From NCBI GenBank assembly GCA_965657935.1, contig CBFHQE010000077.1:1-14896 (forward strand): DNA of 14,896 nucleotides, in the 5' to 3' direction. Position numbers and translations under genes: made by a program. Each line of letters begins with the position of its first letter. Position 1 is the first letter of the stretch. The DNA comes from Maricaulis sp965657935 (GTDB lineage Bacteria; Pseudomonadota; Alphaproteobacteria; Caulobacterales; Maricaulaceae). Under the pieces are notes generated by a model. The model was given only the letters and a program-made list of their open reading frames with translations, had not been told where the DNA came from and ran no database searches. Shown in pieces: positions 7,481 through 14,110 of this stretch.

Positions 7481-8103
7481 GTGCATCGCGTTCAATCAAA
7501 CTTCTCCTGGCTGGCCTGACGGCGCTGTCCGCCTCGGCCTGTGTATCGCTTTTGCCTGAGGCAGAGCCGGTCGCCGTATATCGCCTGTCCTCACCAATCC
7601 CGCGCGCCAGTGAACAGCTTCCGGGCGTGATCGTGGAAATCGAGCGTCCAACGGCCCCGGCGGGATTGTCGGGTGACGATATTGCGATCGAGCGTTCAGA
7701 GGGGCATTTGGCCTATTTGTCCGGCGCGGCATGGATTTCTCCGGCGCCTATCGCCCTGCAGAGCCTGGTCGTGGACACGTTCCACGCCGCGGAGAATGGA
7801 GTTGAGCCGGTCTATCCTGCGGATGCCGTGCGGAGCGAGTATGAACTTCGCCTCGACCTGCGCTCATTCGAGGCGGTTTATGATCAGGGTGAAAGCGGTG
7901 CGCCGCTGATCCGAGTGCGCATCATGGCGCGCCTGGTCGAGGAACGCGGGCGCGAAATGATCGGTGCACGTGTTTTCACGGTCACCCGTCGTGCCAGCGA
8001 TAATCGCGTTAGCGCCATCGTGGAGGCGTTCAACGCAGCGTCGACTGATCTTGCCGGTGAACTTTCGTCCTGGACAGGAACGGCGGTCCGGGCGCGCGGT
8101 TAG
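7477..8103 (+). CDS. ABC-type transport auxiliary lipoprotein (PqiC/LinN-like)
   Basis: A 208-residue predicted lipoprotein. The N-terminus has two basic residues, a hydrophobic core (KLLLAGLTALSASAC) and a lipobox-like ASAC with Cys22; Ala rather than Leu at -3 is a little unusual. The mature part begins PEAEPVAVYRLSSP and contains alternating strands, including EYELRLDLRSFEAVYD and VRIMARLVEERGREMIGARVF. This is the pattern of the ABC_trans_aux/PqiC family, whose members are outer-membrane partners of MCE transporters. Its ATG overlaps the TGA of the MCE gene (ATGA). The gene ends in a 4-base convergent overlap with the TipN-like gene. With the three preceding genes it completes a permease/ATPase/MCE/lipoprotein set organised like linKLMN of Sphingobium. 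Confidence 0.86.
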   Translation: MSASRSIKLLLAGLTALSASACVSLLPEAEPVAVYRLSSPIPRASEQLPGVIVEIERPTAPAGLSGDDIAIERSEGHLAYLSGAAWISPAPIALQSLVVDTFHAAENGVEPVYPADAVRSEYELRLDLRSFEAVYDQGESGAPLIRVRIMARLVEERGREMIGARVFTVTRRASDNRVSAIVEAFNAASTDLAGELSSWTGTAVRARG

Positions 8104-10076
8104 CGCCCGCCCGTTTTGCCGTCATCCTCCTCCGGCATGGAGGAGAGAAGGTCCTTCCAGCGCCAACCCGGATCCTTGCGCACACCGCTGTTGTCACGTT
8201 CCGGAAAGCCGACACTATTGTCTGCCGAACCTTTCATGCCGGTCAAAGGGCGGTGCATCTCGTCCTTGGACGGTGCCGTGTCGTCCTGGGCAGCGTCCTT
8301 GCCCTCGGCCTCCTCGCCACGCGCGCGGCGCGGCAGCGGTGAGGGTACTTCGTTCAGGCCCAGTTCCGGCGCACGACGGCCACCTGCAACGGAGCCCATC
8401 CGCAACATGAAGTCGCTAAGCAGTTCATAGTTTTGACGGATACGGGCCTGGAAGGCGGAGTCGATCTCCTGCGCCTCTTCCGCAGCAGCCATGGCGGCTG
8501 CATTGAGGCCTTCCAGACCGCGGCGCAGCGCATCAGCAGCCTCCTGCGCTCGGCCACGGGCCAGTTCCGGAAGTTGGTCCAGGCGCTCGGTCATGCCCTC
8601 GACGTGACGCTCGACGGTCTGGGTCTCGGCACGAGCAGAGGCCAGCACAGCTTCCAGACGACGGCGCACGGATTCGGCGGCATCATCGGCCGCCTGTGAG
8701 GCCTTGGATGTGAGCTTCTCGGCCTCGGCCAGGCGCATTTCGAAGGCCTGATCAGAGCGATTGGCCGCTTCATAGGCGGCTTCATTGGCCTGCTGGACCT
8801 TGGATGCCACGGCGTCGGCCTGTTCTTCGATCGCCTCGATGGCGGCCTCGGAAATAGCCTTGGCTTCCTGGGCAGATGCGACCAGGCGGGCCAGCGCGCT
8901 TTCATGTTCACGAGCGGCGTAGTCGGATTCCTTGCGGATATTGCCGGACAGGTCGCGGGACCGGCTGAGGGCATCTTCGACCGCATCCCGGAAGGCGCTT
9001 GCACCGTCCGTGGTTGCGGTGTTGAGGGCCTCAGCGCCATCTCGCGCCGTGGTCACCATGGTTTCCAGCTCGGCACGATGGAAGTCGAGCGCTGCGGCGA
9101 TCTTTTCCTGTTCCTGGCGCATGGCCTCGCCGGCATCCTGGAGGCGTTTGCGATGTTTCGCGTAGGCGGCATCCAGGCTTTCAGCGCGTTCCTTCAGCGT
9201 GTCAGACATCTCGCCAAGGTTTTCGACACGCTCGGCAATCTTGGTCGACACCAATTGGCCACGGTCGGACATCTTCACACTGGCATCATTGAGCGTTTCA
9301 ACGCTCGCCAGGATCTTTTGCTCTGTGTCATCGGCCTGGGTGGCCGCCAGTTCCGCAGCGGCAGCGACCATTTTGGACTGGTCGGAAATGGCGGCTGCGA
9401 TCAGCGCGGCCTTGTCATCCAGTGATTCCGAGACCTCGCTCAGGCGCAGACGCTCCTTGCGCAGGCCGCCCAGCAGAGTCTCCGTGCGCAAATGCGCATC
9501 GCCGGCGGACTGTTCCAGTGTTTCCGCGTGGTGATTGATGACTTCTTCCATGGCTGCAAGCCGCGCAAGGGCGCTGTCCATCGAGGAATTGATGCGTTCG
9601 ACCTCACCTGAAACCGCTGTCGCCAGATTGCGGACCTGACCTTCTGTATAGGCAGCCGGATCAGCGAGGCGGTGGATGGCCTCTTCGACGCGATCGGTAT
9701 TTTGCGAATTGCGCGCGATTTCACGGGCCATCAGTCCGCACATGATGAAAAGCAGGGCTGGTGTGAGCGCAAAGGCCGCGAGACCGGTGAGCTGGCCGAA
9801 GCCGAACTGGGTCAGGCTCTCAAGGCTCTGAATTCCGAGATATCCCCACAGGAATGCTCCTGCAGCACCAATCCATAACAGGCCAAAGGAATTGCCGATC
9901 CAGACCAGCCAGGTGCCGGGTGCGGACTTGCGCGCTGTCTGTCGTCGCCTGCTCGACCGTCCCGATTCGTCGCTGATCGCTTGGTCGATGCTGGCCATCA
10001 AAGGCGCATCGGCGGCGTCAGGCAGAATGTCGATATCTGATAAAGTGTTTGTTTTATTTTGCGTATTTCCGGTCAT
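8100..10076 (-). CDS. TipN-like polar membrane coiled-coil protein (candidate)
   Basis: A 658-residue inner-membrane protein. Residues 1-52 are polar and cytosolic with a basic patch SSRRRQTARK. Two hydrophobic helices follow (about 55-82 and 96-117). Residues about 125-560 are almost uninterrupted Ala/Glu/Arg-rich coiled coil without proline after about residue 140. A distinct end follows: FQARIRQNYELLSDFMLRMG, a Pro/acidic linker, and a conserved-looking WRWKDLLSSMPEE at the C-terminus. Two membrane helices plus a very long cytosolic coiled coil is the architecture of Caulobacter TipN, the new-pole marker (888 residues there; this one is shorter). The start at 10076 has AAGAAGAGA about 8 bases upstream; a later ATG at 9998 is possible. 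The gene overlaps the convergent lipoprotein gene by 4 bases. No HAMP or MCP signalling domain is visible. The architecture is certain; the TipN identity is my inference from architecture and recalled family features. Confidence 0.78.
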   Translation of the reverse strand: MTGNTQNKTNTLSDIDILPDAADAPLMASIDQAISDESGRSSRRRQTARKSAPGTWLVWIGNSFGLLWIGAAGAFLWGYLGIQSLESLTQFGFGQLTGLAAFALTPALLFIMCGLMAREIARNSQNTDRVEEAIHRLADPAAYTEGQVRNLATAVSGEVERINSSMDSALARLAAMEEVINHHAETLEQSAGDAHLRTETLLGGLRKERLRLSEVSESLDDKAALIAAAISDQSKMVAAAAELAATQADDTEQKILASVETLNDASVKMSDRGQLVSTKIAERVENLGEMSDTLKERAESLDAAYAKHRKRLQDAGEAMRQEQEKIAAALDFHRAELETMVTTARDGAEALNTATTDGASAFRDAVEDALSRSRDLSGNIRKESDYAAREHESALARLVASAQEAKAISEAAIEAIEEQADAVASKVQQANEAAYEAANRSDQAFEMRLAEAEKLTSKASQAADDAAESVRRRLEAVLASARAETQTVERHVEGMTERLDQLPELARGRAQEAADALRRGLEGLNAAAMAAAEEAQEIDSAFQARIRQNYELLSDFMLRMGSVAGGRRAPELGLNEVPSPLPRRARGEEAEGKDAAQDDTAPSKDEMHRPLTGMKGSADNSVGFPERDNSGVRKDPGWRWKDLLSSMPEEDDGKTGGR

Positions 10077-10158
10077 GGGTGTCTCTTCTTGACCGGGCGC
10101 GCGACTTCTTCGCTCTAGCCCTGCGTCGGAAAAACCATCGGGTTAATCAATCTATAAC

Positions 10159-10183
10159 AAGCTTACGCCGTCTGGCGCAGCTT
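10159..10183. repeat. Imperfect inverted repeat in the leader of the TipN-like gene
   Basis: AAGCT (10159-10163) pairs with AGCTT (10179-10183). Inside this, CGCC (10166-10169) pairs with GGCG (10174-10177) around a GTCT loop, leaving a TA/C bulge. It lies between the small ORF and the TipN-like gene, in the AT-richer stretch 10140-10250. No T-run follows on either strand, so an ordinary intrinsic terminator is unlikely. It could be a weak 3' hairpin of the small gene, an operator, or chance. Confidence 0.3.
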
Positions 10184-10247
10184 AGACACAGATAAACTAT
10201 GCAAACTCGATATTTGTCCGGGGAAATTAGAGCGATTTCGTTAGGGA

Positions 10248-10502
10248 TCAGCTCTTGTAGACTGTCGTCAACGTGTTGCGGACGGTCTCATAACGAACAT
10301 CCCCGGAAGTTCCGCTGTCGCAATCAGCCAGGACATAGGCAATCCGGTCGCCGGGAATGTACTCGAAAATCTCGCGAGTGTTCCCGATCGCTGAAAACTC
10401 GGCGACGCCGTCCGAACACCCGTCCGTTCGGGTGACCTCAATGCCCATCAGGGTCATCGACAAAATGGCCAACCACTCAATTAGATCTGCAATCCAAGAC
10501 AT
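10248..10502 (-). CDS. Small hypothetical protein, possibly membrane-anchored or exported
   Basis: An 84-residue ORF that I do not recognise. Residues 3-21 are hydrophobic (WIADLIEWLAILSMTLMGI) and could be a signal anchor or an uncleaved signal. The rest is polar and acidic with two cysteines (C29 and C61) that could form a disulfide outside the cytosol. GAGG lies 6 bases before the ATG, one of the clearer ribosome sites here, which favours a real gene. It sits alone between the TipN-like gene (same strand, 171 bases downstream) and the divergent DUF418 gene. By eye its base composition is less GC-rich than its neighbours, which could mean a recently acquired or fast-evolving gene, or non-coding sequence. 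The opposite strand has an overlapping ORF rich in Arg, Ser and Cys that looks like a shadow. Confidence 0.45.
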   Translation of the reverse strand: MSWIADLIEWLAILSMTLMGIEVTRTDGCSDGVAEFSAIGNTREIFEYIPGDRIAYVLADCDSGTSGDVRYETVRNTLTTVYKS

Positions 10503-10573
10503 TTGATCCTCAGCTCCCGCACGAATAAGGACGGTTGCGTTATGCGCTTGCGCTGCAGGCGATACAATTCACA

Positions 10574-10603
10574 ATGGAGGTGATCCCGGTGAAAAATCTG
10601 TAA
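10574..10603 (+). promoter_or_regulatory. Extended Shine-Dalgarno with a 4- or 9-codon leader ORF
   Basis: GGAGGTGATC at 10576-10585 is a perfect ten-base complement of the conserved 16S rRNA tail (GATCACCTCC). Eight bases after GGAGG comes GTG at 10589, which opens only four codons before TAA at 10601-10603. The ATG at 10574 is in the same frame and gives MEVIPVKNL. The DUF418 gene starts 44 bases further on with its own weaker ribosome site. This could be a leader peptide controlling DUF418, or a chance match. Confidence 0.35.
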
Positions 10604-10647
10604 GATTGGGGCAGAAACCGGGCGGAATCACTGAGTGGGGGAATTTG

Positions 10648-11844
10648 ATGCCGACTTCGCCGCGCGCGACACGATTTGAGTGCCTGGACACGTTACGAGG
10701 CGTGGCCGTGCTCGGCATCCTGCTGGTAAATGTCCAGTTTTTCGCCATGACCTATGTCGCGGCGGATTACCCCTATGTCCAGGGTGATTTCGATGCTCCG
10801 GCCAATCAGGCAGTCTGGTGGTTTGTGCATACCTTCTTCTCGATGAAGTTCATGACCCTGTTTTCCGCCATGTTCGGGGCCGGCATCATTCTCATGCTGG
10901 GCACGGGAGACGCGGCGCACAGGCGCCACTGGCGCCGCATGGGCTGGCTGCTCATGTTCGGCATGATCCACGCCTACCTGTTCTGGTATGGCGATATCCT
11001 GGTTCCCTATGCCCTGGCAGGAATGGTGGTCGTTACGGCCCGTCGCATGACCCCCATGGGACAGATCGGGCTGGGTCTCGGGCTGATCGCGTTCACCGGG
11101 CTGCTGATGGTTTCAGGTGCGGCAATTCAGGGCTTGCTGGGAGATGATGTGTCCGGGGCAGAAGCCATGGGCTTCACGCCTGAGCGCATCAGCGATATCA
11201 CCGCGCTCTATCAGGCGGGCTTTGTTGACCGGTTGCCCTACAATATGGGCAATGCCGTGATGTTCCAGCTGATCCAGCTGGTGTTTTTCGGAGGCCGAAT
11301 TGCAGGGGTCATGCTGCTGGGCATGGCGCTGTTCCGTCTGGGTTTCCTGACGCTTGGCTGGTCGCGCCAACTCTATATGCGGTCGGCATTGATCGCCGTG
11401 CCATCAGGTTTGCTGATGTGTGGCTGGAGCGCTAGTTATGCCCTGGCGACCGAGTTCGCACCGACATCGGCCTGGATGACGATGCTGGCACAATATGTTG
11501 GTTCGCTGGTGTTGGCATTCGGTTACGCCGCCGCTGTCATGTTGGTGTGTCAGGCGGGGTGGTTGCAGGCGATCACCAACCTGCTGGCGCAGACGGGACG
11601 GATGGCCTTTACCAATTATCTCAGCCAGACACTTTTGATGACATTGATCTTTGTCGGACTGCCCGGCCTGGGTCTGTTCGGCCAGGTCGACCGGGTCGGT
11701 CAGCTGGTCATTGTGATCGCCGTCTGGGGATTGCAGCTGGTGTGGTCGCCATTGTGGCTGGCACGGTATCGTTACGGCCCCCTGGAATGGGCTTGGCGCT
11801 CACTGACCTATGGCCGCCAGTTGCCGCTGTCCCGCTCACAGTGA
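10648..11844 (+). CDS. DUF418 domain membrane protein (YeiB-like)
   Basis: A 398-residue polytopic inner-membrane protein of the DUF418/YeiB family. The N-terminal ECLDTLRGVAVLGILLVNVQ (11-30) is the family's opening motif. SMKFMTLFSAMFGAGIILML is its second landmark, and GPLEWAWRSLTYGRQLPL at the C-terminus is the typical closing amphipathic segment. About eight to ten hydrophobic helices lie between. I chose the ATG at 10648, preceded by GTGGGGGAA with good spacing; the upstream TTG at 10606 adds only polar residues before the motif. The family is related to membrane acyltransferase-like proteins but its activity is not settled, so I assign no reaction. It stands alone on its transcript or is followed by the NTF2-like gene after 100 bases. 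Confidence 0.9.
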   Translation: MPTSPRATRFECLDTLRGVAVLGILLVNVQFFAMTYVAADYPYVQGDFDAPANQAVWWFVHTFFSMKFMTLFSAMFGAGIILMLGTGDAAHRRHWRRMGWLLMFGMIHAYLFWYGDILVPYALAGMVVVTARRMTPMGQIGLGLGLIAFTGLLMVSGAAIQGLLGDDVSGAEAMGFTPERISDITALYQAGFVDRLPYNMGNAVMFQLIQLVFFGGRIAGVMLLGMALFRLGFLTLGWSRQLYMRSALIAVPSGLLMCGWSASYALATEFAPTSAWMTMLAQYVGSLVLAFGYAAAVMLVCQAGWLQAITNLLAQTGRMAFTNYLSQTLLMTLIFVGLPGLGLFGQVDRVGQLVIVIAVWGLQLVWSPLWLARYRYGPLEWAWRSLTYGRQLPLSRSQ

Positions 11845-11860
11845 CGTGATCAATATCACG
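11845..11860. promoter_or_regulatory. CRP/FNR-type palindrome
   Basis: CGTGATCAATATCACG consists of perfect 6-base arms, CGTGAT and ATCACG, around CAAT. It keeps the GTGA-N6-TCAC core bound by CRP/FNR-superfamily regulators and also resembles FNR/FixK sites (TTGAT-N4-ATCAA). It starts at the base after the DUF418 stop and lies about 85 bases before the next ATG. That position would suit an activator of the exported NTF2-like gene. No T-run follows, so it is not a standard terminator. Confidence 0.4.
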
Positions 11861-11918
11861 GATTAGACATTCTGGCGGTGACGCGCTCGATGTACCCTGC
11901 GAACCGGTGCGGCGACAA

Positions 11919-11946
11919 ATAGTACTAAGATCAAGGAGTGTACTAT
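11919..11946 (+). promoter_or_regulatory. Inverted repeat enclosing the ribosome binding site
   Basis: ATAGTAC (11919-11925) and GTACTAT (11940-11946) are perfect 7-base arms separated by 14 bases. The 14-base loop contains the strong Shine-Dalgarno AAGGAG (11933-11938). The 3' arm includes the A and T of the start codon at 11945. In RNA this would place the ribosome site in a loop and the start codon partly in a weak stem, a layout compatible with translational control. Confidence 0.4.
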
Positions 11947-12757
11947 GCGTCTAACGCTCGTCGCCCTGTGCGCAGGATTCGCCCTTTCACCTTCCAGCTG
12001 GGCTGAAGACCCGCGGACCGAGACCGCTCTCAGGCCTCTCGCCGAGACATTTGCCCATGGCTTCTACTCTCGAGATCCGGAGATGGTCCTCTCCGTGGTT
12101 CATCCGGAACTGTCGAAAATTGGCGTGTGGAACAATTATCGTGGAACCGGTGTTGATATCTCCGAGGAATTGCCACCCGGCACGCTGCGTGTCCTGGGTC
12201 ACGCCTATAATTCTGATAACCGGCTGAGTGTTGAGCACTCGACTGTTGGCGTCGACTTTTTCGATTCCACGTCAAATGTGGGCGTGCTTCAGCTGACCGC
12301 GGACACGGACTGGTATGATTTCTTCCTGGGTACACATATTAATGGCCAGTGGGTGTTGGTGAATTGTGCCTATGGCGGACACTCGCAAATCCAGAACCCC
12401 AACCGTGCGGCCGATATGGCGGATGTCCACGACGTCGTGATGCGTTATGCCGCTGGCTGGGACACGGCGGATTATGCGCTGATCGCAAGCGTCATCTATC
12501 CCGATGCCGACCGCCGCCACGTTGTTCGCGGCGGCGCGTTGGAATTCCTACAACACGAAACACTGGAGATGGTGCAGCAACAACTCCTCTCCCGGGCGGA
12601 CGGCCTCACGGGGTCGCGGGTGACGGTATTTGAAGCGAACCGCCGCACCGCAGCGGCGCGCATCGACGCGCCAGATCGGTCTGAATGGGTGTTTCTTCAG
12701 CGCCTCAACGATGAATGGAAAATCGTGAACATGTTCTGGGAACCTATTGCGACCTAG
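11945..12757 (+). CDS. Exported protein with two NTF2-like (Lumazine_bd_2-type) domains
   Basis: A 270-residue protein with a Sec signal peptide: MRLTLVALCAGFALSPSSWA, with probable cleavage after SWA at 20/21. The mature protein is two similar halves. Residues about 25-142 contain FAHGFYSRDPEMVLSVVHPE and end NGQWVLVNCAYG. Residues about 158-267 contain YAAGWDTADYALIASVIYPD and end NDEWKIVNMFWEP. Each half looks like the cone-shaped NTF2/SnoaL fold annotated as putative lumazine-binding protein. Such domains bind small ligands or are enzymes, and no catalytic residues are recognisable. The AAGGAG ribosome site is strong and the start is certain. The gene ends CTAG, where the TAG is shared with the convergent maiA stop. 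Function is unknown; a periplasmic location is likely. Confidence 0.85.
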   Translation: MRLTLVALCAGFALSPSSWAEDPRTETALRPLAETFAHGFYSRDPEMVLSVVHPELSKIGVWNNYRGTGVDISEELPPGTLRVLGHAYNSDNRLSVEHSTVGVDFFDSTSNVGVLQLTADTDWYDFFLGTHINGQWVLVNCAYGGHSQIQNPNRAADMADVHDVVMRYAAGWDTADYALIASVIYPDADRRHVVRGGALEFLQHETLEMVQQQLLSRADGLTGSRVTVFEANRRTAAARIDAPDRSEWVFLQRLNDEWKIVNMFWEPIAT

Positions 12758-13404
12758 TCCGCCACGGCGTCCGGCTGAGCTTCCGGTATTGCATCCGCAA
12801 ATGCCGCAAGCTCCCGGCAGGCCGTGTCCGCCGCCAGCAGGGTCGGGAAAGCGTCGACGTCAACACCCCACCGCCGCGCGTTGTAGAGCTGGGGCACCAG
12901 ATATACCTCAGCCATGCCCGGCGCATGTCCGAACAGGAAGGCACTGGAACGCTCATGAGAGGCGACCAGGGCTTCCAGGCCTTCCAGGCCCGTCGTTATC
13001 CAGCGATTGGCCCAGGCTTTCATGCCTGCCCGCCCGCTGCCATCGATCGCGGCGGCAGCCTTGAGAATGCGCAGGTTCTGAACCGGGTGAATGTCACAGC
13101 CGATGGCGGAGGCCCACCCGCGGACGCGTGCGCGGTCAGCGGCATTGCCGGGGAGGAGTGCAGGCTCGGCCCAGCTCTCCTCGATCCACTCCAGAACGGC
13201 GGGCGACTGGACCAGGCGTTGGCCATCAACTTCCAGCACCGGAACCAGTCCCTGCGGCTGCATTTTCAGCCAGGCATCGCTGTTCTGTTCTCCATCCTTG
13301 AGATTGATGGAGACCTGCTCATAGGCGACGCCTTTCAGGTTCAGGGCAATGCGCAGGCGATAAGCTGCGCTGGATCGCCAGTAGCCATACAGTTTCACGT
13401 TCAT
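12754..13404 (-). CDS. maiA: Maleylacetoacetate (or maleylpyruvate) isomerase, zeta-class GST
   Basis: A 216-residue zeta-class glutathione transferase. The N-terminal thioredoxin-like domain has the active-site motif RSSAAYRLRIALNLKG (10-25), PQGLVPVLEVDG (50-61) and QSPAVLEWIEE (66-76). The helical domain has IGCDIHPVQNLRIL (101-114) and LVPQLYNARRW (169-179), both hallmarks of MaiA. The enzyme performs glutathione-dependent cis-trans isomerisation of maleylacetoacetate (tyrosine/homogentisate route) or maleylpyruvate (gentisate route). At residue 166 Glu replaces the Asp usual in the ADxxLVPQ helix cap, which looks conservative. The ATG overlaps the TGA of the upstream FAH-family gene (ATGA), so the two are coupled. 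With no dioxygenase gene in view, the choice between the two substrates rests on the short FAH partner and stays open. Confidence 0.9.
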   Translation of the reverse strand: MNVKLYGYWRSSAAYRLRIALNLKGVAYEQVSINLKDGEQNSDAWLKMQPQGLVPVLEVDGQRLVQSPAVLEWIEESWAEPALLPGNAADRARVRGWASAIGCDIHPVQNLRILKAAAAIDGSGRAGMKAWANRWITTGLEGLEALVASHERSSAFLFGHAPGMAEVYLVPQLYNARRWGVDVDAFPTLLAADTACRELAAFADAIPEAQPDAVAD

Positions 13405-14048
13405 TGCGCGCGTTCCTTAATCTGAAATCTCAACTTTGGCAGGCCCTCTACTTCACCCTCTACAAGGTCCCCCGGCTGCAGGGGACCAACGCCTGCGGGC
13501 GTGCCCGTAAAGATCAGGTCGCCTGGCTGAAGTTCAAAATACTGACTTAGGGCAGATATCATTTCGTCTGGCGGAAGGATCATGTCCTGCAGCTGACCCG
13601 ACTGCCGAAGCTCGCCGTTAACTGTCAGTGTTATAAAGCCTCTACCGGGCGCGGGCCCTGTTGTGAGGGGGGCAAGGAGTGCGGAATTATCAAACCCCTT
13701 GCCGATTTCCCACGGCGCGCCTTTCTGTTTCATTCGGGCTTGCAGATCCCGTCGGGTCAGATCAACCCCCGCGCCGCACGCGACGATTTCACCATTCTCA
13801 CCGAGAGCTAGCACGAGCTCGATTTCATGGTGCAGATCTTCAGTTTGATTAGGGTAATTGATTTCAGTAGCTTGCGTCGCAGCGCTGCCAGGTTTCATGA
13901 AGAAAATCGGTTCGGGGGTAGACCCCATTTCAGCGGCGTGGGCAGCGTAATTGCGGCCAATGCAGAAAATGCGGCCAACCGGAAAGCATCGGTCATCATC
14001 CGCAATCGCGAGCCGAACCGGTGCCGGCAGGTCAATTAAATCGGTCAT
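13401..14048 (-). CDS. Fumarylacetoacetate hydrolase family protein (short YcgM/FAHD1 type, probable fumarylpyruvate hydrolase)
   Basis: A 215-residue enzyme with the complete FAH C-terminal-type fold. Landmarks are CIGRNYAAHAAE (29-40), PIFFMKP (47-53), the metal ligands E75 and E77 in HHEIELVL, D96 in GAGVDLTRRDLQ, and TGTPAGVGPLQPGD (181-194). Length and the segment ALGENGEI...VDLTRRDLQARMKQKG match E. coli YcgM and eukaryotic FAHD1. These are acylpyruvases and fumarylpyruvate hydrolases, distinct from the roughly 420-residue FahA. The frame continues upstream through the N run, but everything before the ATG at 14048 is antisense to marR and has no family similarity. It is first in a two-gene operon with maiA, which fits hydrolysis of the isomerised ring-cleavage product to fumarate plus pyruvate. 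A 6-base-arm hairpin lies 4 bases upstream of the start. Confidence 0.9.
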   Translation of the reverse strand: MTDLIDLPAPVRLAIADDDRCFPVGRIFCIGRNYAAHAAEMGSTPEPIFFMKPGSAATQATEINYPNQTEDLHHEIELVLALGENGEIVACGAGVDLTRRDLQARMKQKGAPWEIGKGFDNSALLAPLTTGPAPGRGFITLTVNGELRQSGQLQDMILPPDEMISALSQYFELQPGDLIFTGTPAGVGPLQPGDLVEGEVEGLPKLRFQIKERAQ

Positions 14049-14052
14049 AGTG

Positions 14053-14069
14053 CTCACATAACCTGTGAG
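14053..14069. promoter_or_regulatory. Inverted repeat next to the FAH gene start
   Basis: CTCACATAACCTGTGAG has perfect 6-base arms (14053-14058 and 14064-14069) around TAACC. It ends 4 bases from the FAH start codon. Bound by protein it would act as an operator; in the FAH mRNA it would be a hairpin over the ribosome-binding region. Either would affect the FAH-maiA operon. Confidence 0.45.
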
Positions 14070-14094
14070 AGGGGTGTCGGTCGAGACGCGGAAA

Positions 14095-14110
14095 GGCTTG
14101 TCCACAAGCC
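14095..14110. promoter_or_regulatory. Perfect palindrome, probable MarR operator
   Basis: GGCTTGTCCACAAGCC has 7-base arms (14095-14101 and 14104-14110) around two bases. Size and symmetry are those of MarR-family operators. It sits 22 bases before the marR start and 46 bases before the FAH start, placed to control both divergent genes. The link to this MarR is inferred from position. Confidence 0.5.

Noticed and set aside
10130..10155. A CtrA-like site (TTAACC-type half-site) before the TipN-like gene
   Set aside because: Only one half-site resembles the motif; the second TTAA at the required 7-base spacing is absent.
10199..10435. A 78-residue plus-strand ORF opposite the small hypothetical gene
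   Set aside because: Arg/Ser/Cys-rich composition and no ribosome site; the minus-strand frame has the better start.
10606..10647. TTG at 10606 as the start of the DUF418 protein
   Set aside because: The 14 extra residues are polar and lack family similarity, and the ATG at 10648 has a well-spaced purine-rich site.
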